Assembly (NCBI GenBank): GCA_024243835.1
Contig: JALPMN010000645.1
Coordinates: 57,837-121,836 of the forward strand
Source of the DNA: Enteropsectra breve
Lineage: Eukaryota; Microsporidia
Direction: 5' to 3'
Length of the DNA: 64,000 nucleotides
Below, piece by piece: positions 1 to 10,324 of this stretch. The notes under the pieces are model-generated. The model was not told the DNA's origin. It saw only the letters and a program-made list of their open reading frames with translations, and made no database searches. Position 1 is the first letter of the stretch, and each line of letters begins with the position of its first letter. Position numbers and translations under genes: made by a program.

Positions 1-76
1 TTGATTTAGTGTTGCTTAATAATACGCTATGAAAATAGTTGGCAAGGAGTACTTCAATTCCTCTAAATTTTGCCCC

Positions 77-1237
77 ATGAGAAGGTCCATAAGGAACGAG
101 CAGCGCCCAAGTGATATTTCGTTTTACACGGAAATGCCCTTGAGCAAACTTGACTACGAGCAGTTCCGCACATATTCTTCCGAAAGATTCAAAATGCTGA
201 AAAAACTAGAACAAAATGTAGTTGATCTTTCACCAATTAAAAATTGCCACGACGATATTGCCAGCCACGCTTGTCTGAAACTAGTCTGTGCACAAGCAAA
301 GTGGTCTTCTATTTGGTTTGTCAACAACGAGACAAAATTGTTCAAGTATCGGCTCGAGAAGGACAGACAGGCAGCCCAGGCGTTTTTTACCAAGGTCTTC
401 TGGCCGCACCTTAACTGCCACAAGAATATTGAGAGTGATACAGTATTTGACGTGAGCACGAACAACACCACAGGCTACACGCCCAATATGCTTGTGCATT
501 TTACCAAGTGCCCAGATCTCCTGTCAAAAAGAATTTACGAAGTGAAAAACGGCTATTTTGAGTCTAAAAATGAAATAATGATATCAGTGATGGCAAATGA
601 ATTTAAAAGACACGTTGAGGAGAGTATAGATGAAATAAATGGCATGCTTTCATTTGAGCCCGACGAGCGCTTGGATAGAATACACAGGGATCTTTTTTCT
701 GAGCGTACTTCCTCTTCTGGGCCAATGCAAGATGTGGAAAGTGTGATCGAACTCTTGCCGCTCTGCATGCGCGGACTTGTTGAGCGCTTGAAAACTGAGA
801 AGCATCTGAAATATCAGGACAGGCAGGCACTGTGTCTTTTTCTAAAAGACATCGGGGTTTCGCTTGCAGACACTATCAATTTTTTCATAAGATATTTTGA
901 TTGCAACCGCGACCAGTTTAACAAAGAATATCTCTATGCGATAAGACACAACTATGGGCTTGAAGGACGCCGTGCAAACTACACATCCTTCACATGCATG
1001 AAACTGATAGGCCTCGGCCCCGACAATTCTGCACTGGGATGTCCCTTCACAGGCAATATGTCATATGCAAAAAAGTACATGGATATTGAAGACGCTGGAT
1101 GCGGTGCCATGAAATGCTGCACAAGGTACGCCGAGAACCAGGCGAATGCTCCACTCAGCAAGAATTATTCGACACCCGCTGAATATTTTCGTATCATGCA
1201 AAGCATGAAGAAGAGTGATAATGATACAAAAGAGTAG
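77..1237 (+). CDS. PRI2: DNA primase large subunit
   Basis: Regulatory, iron-sulfur subunit of the polymerase alpha-primase complex, which makes RNA primers for nuclear replication. The 386-residue product has the four 4Fe-4S cysteines in family context: Cys230 (LPLCMRGL), Cys307 (FTCMKL), Cys322 (GCPF) and most likely Cys348 in the CC pair before TRYAE. The helical N-terminal half is shorter than in yeast (about 530 aa in total). The open frame begins at ATG 29, but I place the start at ATG 77 because it is directly preceded by CCCC, the local start-codon mark; the extra 16 residues have no family counterpart. The stop is TAG. Other replication genes in the window (SLD5, DBF4, POL3) are not adjacent. 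The family call is firm, the start slightly less so. Confidence 0.93.
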   Translation: MRRSIRNEQRPSDISFYTEMPLSKLDYEQFRTYSSERFKMLKKLEQNVVDLSPIKNCHDDIASHACLKLVCAQAKWSSIWFVNNETKLFKYRLEKDRQAAQAFFTKVFWPHLNCHKNIESDTVFDVSTNNTTGYTPNMLVHFTKCPDLLSKRIYEVKNGYFESKNEIMISVMANEFKRHVEESIDEINGMLSFEPDERLDRIHRDLFSERTSSSGPMQDVESVIELLPLCMRGLVERLKTEKHLKYQDRQALCLFLKDIGVSLADTINFFIRYFDCNRDQFNKEYLYAIRHNYGLEGRRANYTSFTCMKLIGLGPDNSALGCPFTGNMSYAKKYMDIEDAGCGAMKCCTRYAENQANAPLSKNYSTPAEYFRIMQSMKKSDNDTKE

Positions 1238-2057
1238 ATAATAGATACCACATCACGGCAAGAAGAACAGGATCTGAAACAATGTTGATCAGCTGCATAA
1301 CTGCTTAAATAGCATATGCACAACCGTTATTACGAGTTACTTATAAAGGCCCTTTTATTGTTTATTAGTCGTAAAGAATTTATTTCTATCATTACTCTGA
1401 GTATTAAAACTATAATTTTTCGTTCTTATTAATATTGGCTATAGCCTGATTGTCTGCAACTTCTATGAAAACTATACGAATTAAAAATATAAAACCTTTT
1501 TCTTAAGAGATTTAGACGGTTCCTGTTGAAAAACTAAACTATTTTGCAATTCGCAAACTTTTAACGAAGTTGTGAACTCTACTAAATAATAGTAGTCTAT
1601 TAAAAATATACTTGTACCACAAGTATATGCTGTATAGCACGTATTTTTCTCTGAATGCCATCTTTATGGGCATAGTAACGTACTGTTTTATTGGAAATTG
1701 CTTTTTTGCCGTATGCGAAGACCATTATATTGCTTGTTTAAGTGTCTTTTGCTAAAACAAAGATTAGTTATAGCTACCAAAGACTTAATAACGGCAGGTA
1801 AGATTACTATTTTCGCAGAAAATATTCTCTAGTGAAGCATGTAAAATCTTGCTGAATGTTCTTTATACATTGACCGATATCAGATATCGAGTTTAAATGG
1901 TGCATACTTGACTCCAGAGATATGAGGCACACAATGAAATACCAACTTTTAGTCAATTGCATGTATATTTCATTTCATTTTGTGCAAATTATATTGAGAT
2001 TCGATGACAAACAGCTACCTATTCATAAAACAAAATGTAAAAGATCCCCGTTTTTGT
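1238..2057. other. Intergenic, AT-rich, two small inverted repeats
   Basis: No credible gene seen. A perfect 10-base inverted repeat with a 3-base loop lies at 1606-1628 and a 7-base one at 1875-1889. The last part should hold the DOM34 promoter. Confidence 0.6.
1606..1628. repeat. Perfect 10-bp inverted repeat
   Basis: ATATACTTGT, spacer ACC, then ACAAGTATAT, a perfect hairpin in intergenic DNA. It could be a protein site or an RNA hairpin; function unknown. Confidence 0.75.
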
Positions 2058-3098
2058 ATGAAAATCGGTAGTATCAGCCTCGATAAAAAAACGCAGGGAG
2101 GCGCATTAACCGTCGAGATGACCAACTTAGATGATCTCTACACGCTGAGCCAAATACTCGAGATTGGAGATAGAGTTGAGTCCTTTACAACACGCAAGAT
2201 ATCTCTCGATGGAGGCAAGACGCAGCAGAAAATAGCACTCAAGCTGCAAGTAAAAGCAGAAACATACAACTACGATCTCGAAGATGGAATTGTTATCGTA
2301 AAGGGGAAAACATGCTGTGAGAATGAGCATGTGAAGCTTGGCTCGTACCACAGCCTTAATATCAACTTGCATGAAAAATTCAAGATTTTTAAAAATAACT
2401 GGAAACACTCGCAGGTAAGAGAGCTGCAGGATGCGACAAATGAAGCACCCGAAATCTGTTTTATCATTTTCTACGACCGAGAGGCTGTTGTTTCAAGTGT
2501 ATCGTCAAACAGTATAAAGACGATCCACAAAGAAGAGCTTAAAAACAAAAACTACAAAAGCCTGCTTGCATGTGTCTCACAGCAAAAGGAAAAAATGAAA
2601 ATATTTATCATTGCCTCCTTCTCAGACATACGAAGCGATTTTAGCAAGAAGCTTTTTGCCGAAGTCAAGACGATCGAAAAGCTTACCACTGTCATAAAGC
2701 TTTCAGGGGAATATAAAGGCATTTCCAACACCAAGGCAATTTCAAAACTATTAACAGACAAATCACACTCGAAGGCATTCACAAACATCAAATACATAGA
2801 TGATTTGAGGTCAGCAGAAGAGCTATTTACTGCAATCAGGGTCGAGAGTGTTCTTGTTGCCATAGGAAAAATAGAAATTCTCGAGGCATTTGAATATGGA
2901 GCTGTCAGTAAGCTGTTTCTTCTCAATACTGTTTATCGCCCACGCACAATTGATGAGCGCCAGAATATTGAGAGTCTGCTTGCAGATGCACGAGAAATGA
3001 GGGCCCAAATATGTGTGATTCCGGCTGACCATGAGCTTGGGGAGAGGCTTAACCAGCTTGGGGGCTTCGCAGCTTTTCTTAAATTCTCATATAAATAA
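2058..3098 (+). CDS. DOM34: Pelota/Dom34 ribosome rescue factor
   Basis: eRF1-like protein that, with Hbs1, splits stalled ribosomes in no-go and non-stop decay. The 346-residue product has the N-terminal Sm-like domain (DDLYTLSQILEIGDRVESFT followed by a TRK motif), a central domain, and an eRF1-type C-terminal domain ending in LGGFAAFLKFSY, which matches the family's LGG-A-L-R/K-F end. The open frame starts at ATG 2004, but the family begins at the MKI seen at 2058, and a CCCC run at 2047-2050 lies 7 bases before it. I therefore use ATG 2058. The stop TAA is followed at once by AATAAA, so the poly(A) signal probably abuts the stop. Firm assignment. Confidence 0.93.
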   Translation: MKIGSISLDKKTQGGALTVEMTNLDDLYTLSQILEIGDRVESFTTRKISLDGGKTQQKIALKLQVKAETYNYDLEDGIVIVKGKTCCENEHVKLGSYHSLNINLHEKFKIFKNNWKHSQVRELQDATNEAPEICFIIFYDREAVVSSVSSNSIKTIHKEELKNKNYKSLLACVSQQKEKMKIFIIASFSDIRSDFSKKLFAEVKTIEKLTTVIKLSGEYKGISNTKAISKLLTDKSHSKAFTNIKYIDDLRSAEELFTAIRVESVLVAIGKIEILEAFEYGAVSKLFLLNTVYRPRTIDERQNIESLLADAREMRAQICVIPADHELGERLNQLGGFAAFLKFSYK

Positions 3099-3596
3099 AT
3101 GTTGCACCGATTATTCTCACTAGTGAGTTGCACTCAGCACATAAGCAGCGAATTGCTACGCATTTGTTGCTAATTTTCTTTAAAATAAAGCGAACTTTAA
3201 CATTATTTTTGTTGCAAAAATATGACGATCACTGTAAAAAATTGCCTTTCTCCTGCTCTGTAAATGTATTCTTTGGGCTCGTCCAAATGCATTTAGCGGT
3301 ATGTAAGAACAGGATTTGGCAAACCAAAAACAATACTTTTGCACATGTTTTAATGGGTTTTTAATGCCATAAACGGATACTCTATAGCTGTGCAGCAAAT
3401 ATTAGTTTATTTTGTGCTTCGTTGCTATAATAATCAAAGTCTAAAAGCTTTGATCGGACTAAAGCTGAGAATACAGTCAAACGTATATTTGTTGAGTTTT
3501 AGTTTTTAGAAGATGCTAATGAAAGTTGAATAAACTTTTATTGGATCTCTTTGCAGTAAATTTTTTATTTCAAATTTGTCAAATCAGCCCCTAAGG
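3099..3596. other. Intergenic, nothing recognised
   Basis: AT-rich, with short open frames on both strands that overlap each other and look random. It starts with the DOM34 poly(A) signal and ends with CCCC before the MYG1 start. Confidence 0.6.
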
Positions 3597-4535
3597 ATGC
3601 AGTTTGGAACGCACGATGGCACGTTTCACTATGACGAGATATTGGCTACAGCAGTTCTGCTTGAGCTCTGGCCCAAGACACCCATAATCAGAACAAGGGA
3701 CGCAGAGCAGCTTGCAAAGTGTAACATCGTCTATGATGTAGGAGGAGTATTTGATCCCCAAAACAATCGCTTCGATCACCATCAAAGCTCCTTTGTCGAG
3801 ACATACTCCGAACAATACAACATAAAACTGAGCTCCGCGGGTCTTATTTACAAATACTTTTGCGATGCGCTCTTCAAGAAATATTCGTTCGAAGCATCGA
3901 GCGAAGTTCGTGAGTATGTTAAGGACAAGATTTACCGTGAATTTTTTCTTTTTGCAGATGCTCTCGACAACGGATATGAAATTTTTTCAGACATCATCCC
4001 GCGTACACTTGCGTCTCTTGTTGCAGGATTTAATGTGTATACCAACAAGGACTATGACAAGCAGCAGCAGCTCGAAAATGATGCATTTATGGATGCCCTT
4101 AAAATAGTGCAAAGAGATCTTAAAAACTACATGGAAAAAATATTTTATGATTATGTCCCGGCATATGAGAAAGTGTACAATGAAATAAAAGATCTCCAGA
4201 CAGAAATTTTTATCACTGAACAGAAATACTCTCCAGATGTCATTTTTGATGTTGATAAAAAACTGAAGAAAGATCTTAAATTTATTATATTCAAGAACAG
4301 AAACGAATTTAGAATCTTGGCCCTTCCCCTTAAAAAAGGGGGCTTTAAGACACGTGTCCCGCTATTGCATGAGTGGTGCGGCAAGCGTGATGCTGAGCTA
4401 GTCAGCGTGAGTAACATCCCTGAGTGTATATTTGTACACGCCACAGGCTTTACAGGCAGTAACAAAACACTGGAAGGGGCGCTTGAAATGTGCAAAATAT
4501 CTCTCGCAGCAGCTCAAACCGTATGCGATCAGTAA
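3597..4535 (+). CDS. MYG1: MYG1-type exonuclease (UPF0160/GAMM1)
   Basis: DHH-like family with reported 3'-5' RNA exonuclease activity; the human member acts in nucleolus and mitochondria. The 312-residue product has the N-terminal signature GTHDGTFHYDEILATAVL and the metal-binding YDVGG...NRFDHHQ motif, with the two histidines in place. Near the C-terminus it has FVHATGFTGSNKTLEGAL, matching the family's FVH-x-G-F-x-G-x-NKT-x-EGA. The start is ATG 3597, 5 bases after CCCC; an in-frame TTG upstream is not a credible start. The length is close to the yeast protein (about 340 aa). It ends 1 base before the stop of the convergent small gene at 4537-4806. Microsporidia have only mitosomes without a genome, so a mitochondrial RNA role is unlikely here. 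Confidence 0.92.
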   Translation: MQFGTHDGTFHYDEILATAVLLELWPKTPIIRTRDAEQLAKCNIVYDVGGVFDPQNNRFDHHQSSFVETYSEQYNIKLSSAGLIYKYFCDALFKKYSFEASSEVREYVKDKIYREFFLFADALDNGYEIFSDIIPRTLASLVAGFNVYTNKDYDKQQQLENDAFMDALKIVQRDLKNYMEKIFYDYVPAYEKVYNEIKDLQTEIFITEQKYSPDVIFDVDKKLKKDLKFIIFKNRNEFRILALPLKKGGFKTRVPLLHEWCGKRDAELVSVSNIPECIFVHATGFTGSNKTLEGALEMCKISLAAAQTVCDQ

Positions 4536-4536
4536 A

Positions 4537-4806
4537 TTATATGCGCGCAGATTTTATTATTTTACTGCGGCGCGGTGTTTCTGTAATTAATATGCAGAAG
4601 GTTAGGCTTAGCCATCGCTTTAAAGAATTGGCAATCGCTCTGGTGATGTTGCGTATTCTTCTGCAAAGAGCATTGAATTTTGTTTTCGCGTGCTTATAGA
4701 CTCGCTTGGCCATGCTTTCCTTCTTCGGCCCATTAACCTCCTGAATATTTTTTTCGTTTACTACTAAGCTTTCACAATTACGATGCAACACTTCTACCCC
4801 CTCCAT
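4537..4806 (-). CDS. Small basic hypothetical protein
   Basis: 89 residues, not recognised. The main support is the start: the ATG is directly preceded by CCC (GGG at 4807-4809 on the plus strand), as in the confident genes here. The frame stops 1 base from the MYG1 stop, as expected of tightly packed convergent genes. The middle (MAKRVYKHAKTKFNALCRRI) is basic and probably helical; a moderately hydrophobic stretch (WLSLTFCILI) follows and the C-terminus is basic again. It could be a nucleic-acid or membrane-associated protein, but nothing in the sequence decides this. Chance is possible at this length. Confidence 0.5.
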   Translation of the reverse strand: MEGVEVLHRNCESLVVNEKNIQEVNGPKKESMAKRVYKHAKTKFNALCRRIRNITRAIANSLKRWLSLTFCILITETPRRSKIIKSARI

Positions 4807-5927
4807 GGGTTACATTTCCATATTCTCTTTTCTTATTTTATTAAAGGGGCTCCATTTTTCAATTATTTTTGATTTTGTGGCTGATTGGTTTGTCAAGCTG
4901 GTCAACGATAATTGGTCCGATCTGCAAGAAATAGAAGCAATACATTTTAAAGTAAGATTGTAGTCAATGAATAATCAAAATATTTATTAATAGAGCATAC
5001 TAAGTTGCAGCAATTCTGCTTAACACGCTGGTACTAAGTATTGGCAAAAATGATTCGATAATGCTATCTATTCCTCTAAATATAACCACTATTAAAGTTT
5101 ACAAATGATAGCCACTACTTTTGTCTTTGATTTCAGATCCGTTTACTATGAGAGCATCGCCTACTCCGCATTTGTTCTGCTCAATCTTAAAATTTCCGAG
5201 CAAGGGAGCCAGAAGATATTTGTTTTGGTGCAAATATTGGGTCCGTTTGATGCACCAAAGAGCTGTATTGATGCTATCTCTCATAAACGTATAATTTTTT
5301 ACACTTCACCCAGCATTTTATATTTATTTTGGAAATCAAAGACAATTATTCAAGTTATATATCATATGTATGTGCGCGGCATAAAGGCTTCAAAACCAGT
5401 TTTGTAGTCTTGCATCACAAGAAAAGCTTAAAATAAATGGCATTTTCAACACACAAGCTTCTTATGGGCAATAATTTCAATAATATAATGGGTGAGCTGT
5501 AACTTTTAGTCATATACCATGGGCGTATTGCATCTTGTGCCGCGTAAAACTTCATGTAGATTAATTTCTTTTTCTCAGAGATTTGACTAAAAGATAGCAT
5601 GCTCATTTCAACCGAATAAAAGCAAAAAGTAAGAAAATGTTAGCGAGCATGGATCTCTAATAAAGTGTTTTGTGCGATTTTATCCATTAAATAAAAAATG
5701 CATAATGTGGCATTCTACAGAGCTTCTTTGGTCTCTTGCCTTAAAACGCCCTTACTCGTGTTTTTAATATTCTTTAGCAAAATAAAGTTATTGCCATTCA
5801 TTTTGCAAATTGGGGGCATAATGCAATCAATATGTATAGAAAATACATTTCTTGTGATTGTATTGGAATTTTGGGGATTGCTACATGCTCCTGGCAAAAT
5901 AATTTCTTCCGAAATTTTTGTCGTGCT
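4807..5927. other. Intergenic, nothing certain
   Basis: About 1.1 kb. Open frames of 60-100 codons occur on both strands (for example 5105-5407 plus and 5099-5284 minus), but they overlap, are rich in Ile/Phe/Tyr as AT-rich DNA gives by chance, and lack the CCC mark. Bases 5698-5927 continue in frame into SLD5 only partly and are not needed for that protein. Confidence 0.5.
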
Positions 5928-6419
5928 ATGCCTTCATTCGCTAAACTAATAGAGGCGTATCTAAACGAAAAAGCTTGTAAAATGTTGCTGCCATACAATT
6001 GCATCGCCGATGAGTTTTTAGGGTATTTGCAGAATGAGGATGCATCATCCATGGGCAGTGATATTATCAGAAGCCTGAAAGAGCTCGAAAGAGAAAGAAT
6101 ACAGTTTTTTGTAAAAGAATACATATTGGTACGAATAGAAAAAATAAATGCAAACCTGTACTTAGAAACCAGTCTTTTAAATGCGAGCGAGAGAATATAC
6201 TATAGCAAAATTAAGTCAGCCTTAGAAAATTATATTGACATCCCCGTAGGGCCTTCTAAAGACGGTAGAGATGAATATATAGCATTTAGGTGTATCAAAA
6301 AAATGGAAAACGTTAAAATCGATGGCGAAGTAATAAACATTGCAGAAGGGAGTTTTGTTATTGCTAATATCAAGGAAGTGATTGATTTCCTCGTTCCGGG
6401 ATTTATAGTGCTAGTATAG
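5928..6419 (+). CDS. SLD5: GINS complex subunit Sld5
   Basis: GINS is part of the CMG replicative helicase (Cdc45-MCM-GINS). The 163-residue product begins with FAKLIEAYLNEKACKMLLPY, which fits the Sld5 N-terminal helix. It continues with ELERERIQFFVKEYILVRIEKI, given here as part of the A domain: this is the Sld5 ELER-I-x-L-x-Y-L-R-R-L-x-KIE helix. A short B domain closes the protein and ends in FLVPGFIVLV, like the family's terminal strand. The frame is open from ATG 5832, but the extra 32 residues do not fit the family, so ATG 5928 is used. No CCC run lies beside it, so the start is less sure. The length is below the usual 220-290 aa. Confidence 0.75.
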   Translation: MPSFAKLIEAYLNEKACKMLLPYNCIADEFLGYLQNEDASSMGSDIIRSLKELERERIQFFVKEYILVRIEKINANLYLETSLLNASERIYYSKIKSALENYIDIPVGPSKDGRDEYIAFRCIKKMENVKIDGEVINIAEGSFVIANIKEVIDFLVPGFIVLV

Positions 6420-6803
6420 GGATTTTCTCATTATAGGAGCCCTCCATACATTTTCTAGTGATTTACTACATAGTGAAGGCTGTAAGAACACTGATAACAC
6501 CTTATATTTATAAATTTTATCGATTTTATTTTCAATGTGATCTCGCACTCTCAGTGTATTGATTTCTTTTTACTTTATTAAACACCACCTAGAGCTAATT
6601 AACAATTATAGATCATTGGCAAATCTTTTTTTCGCTTGAAACGCAGCACCTATGTGCTTGAACATTGGTAACGTGTATAAAGATAAAAAACAGAATTCTT
6701 ATTGTTAAAATATTCTGCTATTCTTGTCAGAAGCTCTATTTATTATGCACAACAGCCTAAAATTAACTATATTTTAATTATATTCATTAAACTATAAGGA
6801 TTT
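6420..6803. other. Intergenic between convergent genes
   Basis: Nothing recognised. It contains AACGCAGC at about 6641, an octamer that recurs in several other gene-free stretches here. Confidence 0.55.
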
Positions 6804-7526
6804 CTATGAGTTTTGTAAAAGAGAGTATAGACAATCTCCAGATATTGCACCCTTTGTGCAGAGTGGACATGTTTTTTTAATTTGCAGCCATTCCCGTATA
6901 CATTCATCATGAAAATAATGCTTACACTGTAGCTGAAAAACGTTTTCATCTTGATTAAAGTCCTCCCTGCAAATAGGGCATTCTTTTATATTACAGCTGC
7001 TGCCATCAACACTGGAGTAGACTTTTGGCGAAATGCAGTCAGATGCAGCCAAGTATATTATAGTTCCAAGGACTTGAACAGCAGCATGCAACAATGAAAT
7101 TACAAATAGTACTAGGAGCATGTTAAAACTTGCAATTGGAAAGACGTCGCTTCGATAGTTAGCTGCTCCACTTTCAGCCAAAAGTACGAGGGCCACGACT
7201 ATGTCTAGCAGCTCCAAAGTTAGTAATTTCGAAATCTCTTCTGACAGCAGGTTTTCCTGGAACTCTCGCCGCACAACATTCTTTTTAAGCAGTGTTTTAA
7301 TGTGCTTGGTATATAGATAGAGTTTATATGCTATTATGACAAGATTCATATTAATGGCTTTGCTTAATATGTTCGCTTTGGAGCTGAAGCTCCTGTAAAA
7401 TACGGATACCATATACACCAGCTGAAGCAGTAGGTGTGCACCCACGATATACGTGTTATTTTTTAATCTTAACAGTGTGCGTAATCTTTTTCTAATTTCT
7501 GCAGATTGTGCTAAAATCTCGCTCAT
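6804..7526 (-). CDS. Multi-pass membrane RING-H2 E3 ubiquitin ligase
   Basis: The 240-residue product has hydrophobic segments in its first 180 residues (around YIVGAHLLLQLVYMVSVFY, MNLVIIAYKLYLY, LELLDIVVALVLLAES and FNMLLVLFVISLLHAAVQVLG). It ends with a complete RING-H2 finger at about residues 183-223: CPIC, then CKHYFHDEC, then CPLC, all eight ligands present as C3H2C3. This layout, several membrane spans then a cytosolic RING, is that of ER or endomembrane ubiquitin ligases that recruit an E2. The longer open frame begins at a TTG; the first ATG is 7526. No CCC run precedes it. The substrate and exact subfamily cannot be told. Confidence 0.85.
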   Translation of the reverse strand: MSEILAQSAEIRKRLRTLLRLKNNTYIVGAHLLLQLVYMVSVFYRSFSSKANILSKAINMNLVIIAYKLYLYTKHIKTLLKKNVVRREFQENLLSEEISKLLTLELLDIVVALVLLAESGAANYRSDVFPIASFNMLLVLFVISLLHAAVQVLGTIIYLAASDCISPKVYSSVDGSSCNIKECPICREDFNQDENVFQLQCKHYFHDECIREWLQIKKTCPLCTKGAISGDCLYSLLQNS

Positions 7527-8361
7527 TCTATTGAATAGCGGTCTATTTTCTCCTTTAAAAAAATGAAAAAAGTTCAAAAAATAAGGAGCGCAAATAAATG
7601 AACACTTCTTGCCATTTTCCAAAAGACGCTTAGTTTATAACACATAAGAAGACATATCCGCTGCTCATTATTAACAGAGAACTGACTTCCTCTCAGCTAA
7701 AATAGGGCAAATGCTTGTTTGATCCGCGGCAAATGCTATATTCGAGAGCAGCCAATAGCTAAGATAAAATTACCTATGATTACACTATGATATACTCTAT
7801 TATATTCATATACATTCGTAAACCCGCGCTCATATTGTTGATTTAAAAAGTGTTTTAAAGGTATTGATACTATAGCAAGGTATTTATTAGAGTGTTTGCA
7901 ACAGGCATTTATGAGTAATAAATATTTAAGTTCAAAATTTTGTATTTTAGCTCTAATTCCTAAATAACGTTTATCAGAACATAGATAGGACATAAAATAA
8001 TAGCATAAGTGGTACATGGATCCAATATTTTTTAAGTGGTGGATAGTATATGGTTTACGTAAAAACAAGATAATAATTTTAGTATGACTTGGCTTTTTCC
8101 AGATATTTTACTGGGCTCGTTGCTATTAATGAAAGCAAACGAACGTTTTGGCAAACAATGCATAAGAATCAAAATGTAAAACGCAGCGATAGTGGTAAGA
8201 AAGTTTTGCATGATAATAAAAATTATTCACACAAGCTTTGTAGCAGACTCAATTCTTTAAACAATGTTCATGCCGAATTTTAGTGCTGGGATTTTTCAGA
8301 AGCTTAGAATCATCCTGGCATATTTTGTTATTTGCATTTTAAAATACAAAAATTTCCTCCC
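7527..8361. other. Intergenic, nothing certain
   Basis: AT-rich region between the divergent RING gene and a small plus-strand gene. Open frames at 7736-8068 (minus) and 8089-8283 (plus) begin at TTG, not ATG, and are not supported. Confidence 0.55.
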
Positions 8362-8592
8362 ATGACTTGGTCCAATAGTTGTTCAGAGGAGTCGGAAAAT
8401 AATGACTTTAACGTTAAGATGACGGACTTTGTGGTAAACGAGCATGTACCGGCAGCTTCATCTGCTCAACAGTACAAACCCGAAGGGATTCAACCAAATA
8501 ATGAGTACTTCAGGCAGAGGATCGGCTTTGAACTAAAAGACCCTTTTGAAGGCGAGAAAAAAATTTACTATTCTAAACAAAGCAAGTTTTAA
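8362..8592 (+). CDS. Small hydrophilic hypothetical protein
   Basis: 76 residues, not recognised. The start is ATG 8362 with CCC directly before it, strong local evidence for a real gene; the frame upstream of it has no motif. The protein is acidic and Ser/Asn-rich at first (NSCSEESENNDFN) and ends in a charged segment (EYFRQRIGFELKDPFEGEKK then YYSKQSKF). It has no membrane span or cysteine pair. Such small hydrophilic proteins are often subunits of larger complexes, but no family is evident. Confidence 0.6.
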   Translation: MTWSNSCSEESENNDFNVKMTDFVVNEHVPAASSAQQYKPEGIQPNNEYFRQRIGFELKDPFEGEKKIYYSKQSKF

Positions 8593-9206
8593 AATACACT
8601 CAACGGAGTTACTCATAGGAGAAGAACCACTTGACTGTAATATGGTGATTTATAAGTGCTTAAACCATGTGTAAATGTAATCAGCTGCGGCAATGCATAC
8701 TTTGAGAAAATACCTTACATTGCGAAGTTTTGCAACAATCACATGAACAATCACATGAATATACTAAAGGATATGTGCATAAGCAAATAAAAATGTTTAA
8801 ATAAGACGATTTTACCAAGTTATTTATCCAATTCATAGTTTTAATTTAAAGAAATGAATTACTTACAAAATATTCTTTTTATGGCATTAGTTGGGCGCGA
8901 GTGTTCTTTGATCAGGACTCATCCAAGCACTGAATACGAGATAGTCTATTAAGAATTAGAAGAATTACAGGTGCAACGAAAATTGAACACCTGTAAAATC
9001 ATACAAGCACACTAAATTCTTTGTGTATTAAAATAATGATTTCATTTAAGGGGAGAGAGACTCGGTGGTATATTGCAGCTTTTATTATAGTCTTAGCTGG
9101 GTGTAGAATTGGAAGAAAGCTTGTAAAAATAAACGCAGTGGGTTAAGAAATGATTATATAGTATTTACTTGTTTAAATAGCATTGGGAGGCCTTGTTGCA
9201 ACCAAA
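8593..9206. other. Intergenic, nothing recognised
   Basis: AT-rich, between a plus-strand gene and the 3' end of SDS22. No open frame worth reporting. Confidence 0.6.
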
Positions 9207-9875
9207 CTAAATCCAGATATCAACATTTGGTATTTTCTGAATTTTGATCCTTGTATTTTTGATATTGAGTATTTTCAATGTTGGCAGGCATTCAATGTTC
9301 AAAATCTTTGTCAGTGCGGTGTTGCCTTGAAGCATCAAAATCTCCAGAGTCGGTGGTATGCATTTACAATCGATCTCTGAAAGACGGTTATATTGTAAGT
9401 CCAGTATTTTTAGATGTGTGAACTGATCCAGGTTTTCAATACTTTTTATCTTATTTGAAGAGAGATAAATTTCTTCAAGTTCGGGTGCGTCCATGTTTTC
9501 TATCCTTGCGATATTATTGCCCGCCAAATCGAGCTTCTTTAGCCGATTAAATGCAATATTTTTAAGAAGAGAGATGTCATTGGCAGATAGATAAAGCTCT
9601 TCTAGAAATTCAAGGCGAACAGGGCTAATGCTTGATATAACATTATAGGAACAGTCTAAAACCTTAAGCATTGGGCACCGCCCCATTCCCTCAATTGTAT
9701 TGAGAATATTGTCAGAAAGATCAAGATATTCTATTTTAGATTCTTTGTTCAGATTAAGCTTTTTGATGCTGTTTCGGTGCACATCTACTGCCACAATTTC
9801 ATCTGGAATTTCGGGAAACTCTGTCAGTTTTTGCTTCACTTGTACAAATATTTTTTCTTCAGGATAATCGTCCAT
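9207..9875 (-). CDS. SDS22: Leucine-rich repeat PP1 regulator Sds22
   Basis: Sds22 binds the type 1 protein phosphatase catalytic subunit and is needed for its assembly and mitotic function. The 222-residue product has about eight LRRs of 21-22 residues of the SDS22 subclass: LEELYLSANDISLLKNI, LKKLDLAGNNIARIENM, LEEIYLSSNKIKSIENL and LKILDLQYNRLSEIDCK, with the I-x-x-IE-N-L/M ending typical of Sds22. The yeast protein is about 340 aa with around 11 repeats, so this is a shortened version. The start is ATG 9875, preceded by CCCCT. A different SDS22-class LRR protein (for example a U2A'-like or axonemal-type homologue) cannot be fully excluded. Confidence 0.75.
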   Translation of the reverse strand: MDDYPEEKIFVQVKQKLTEFPEIPDEIVAVDVHRNSIKKLNLNKESKIEYLDLSDNILNTIEGMGRCPMLKVLDCSYNVISSISPVRLEFLEELYLSANDISLLKNIAFNRLKKLDLAGNNIARIENMDAPELEEIYLSSNKIKSIENLDQFTHLKILDLQYNRLSEIDCKCIPPTLEILMLQGNTALTKILNIECLPTLKILNIKNTRIKIQKIPNVDIWI

Positions 9876-10324
9876 AGGGGCAAGGAAAAACGCAAGAATA
9901 TTGTAAAATATCTAATGAGCCTATCTGCAGTTGAAAAAAAACATTCGAATGGGCATTTGATTTTTGATTTATTATGTCTTATTTTATAAATAAATCTAGC
10001 TCGCATCATTATCTTTCTGATTACTTCTGCTGGCGTACTGAATTCTTTCGTATTCCTCATGTTTAAGGAATTAAAACGCAGTATTGTTTTACTCTTATAG
10101 GGTGTAAATATCAAAAAGATACACAATGCCTAAGGGTTGTTTTCGCGCTTGCTTCGAGATCCGTCCTCTACACCATAAAAAAAGTTTACTATCATCAAAC
10201 ACTGCTATGTACGGCAATTTGCCTTTGAGTGAATCCGTTAACTTGTAATTTAAAAGTTGCCAAAGATAATGGCATTAGCCTCGAAAATATGGAAAAATAA
10301 ATTAATATTTGACTATTAAATGGT
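9876..10324. other. Intergenic, nothing recognised
   Basis: It separates the SDS22 start from the CCT2 end. Open frames here continue out of SDS22 antisense and are not supported. Confidence 0.55.

Noticed and set aside
5105..5407. 100-codon plus-strand open frame
   Set aside because: It overlaps an open frame on the other strand, has no recognisable family and no start motif.
7736..8068. 110-codon minus-strand open frame
   Set aside because: It starts at TTG, is Tyr/Ile/Lys-rich as AT-rich DNA gives by chance, and has no CCC mark.
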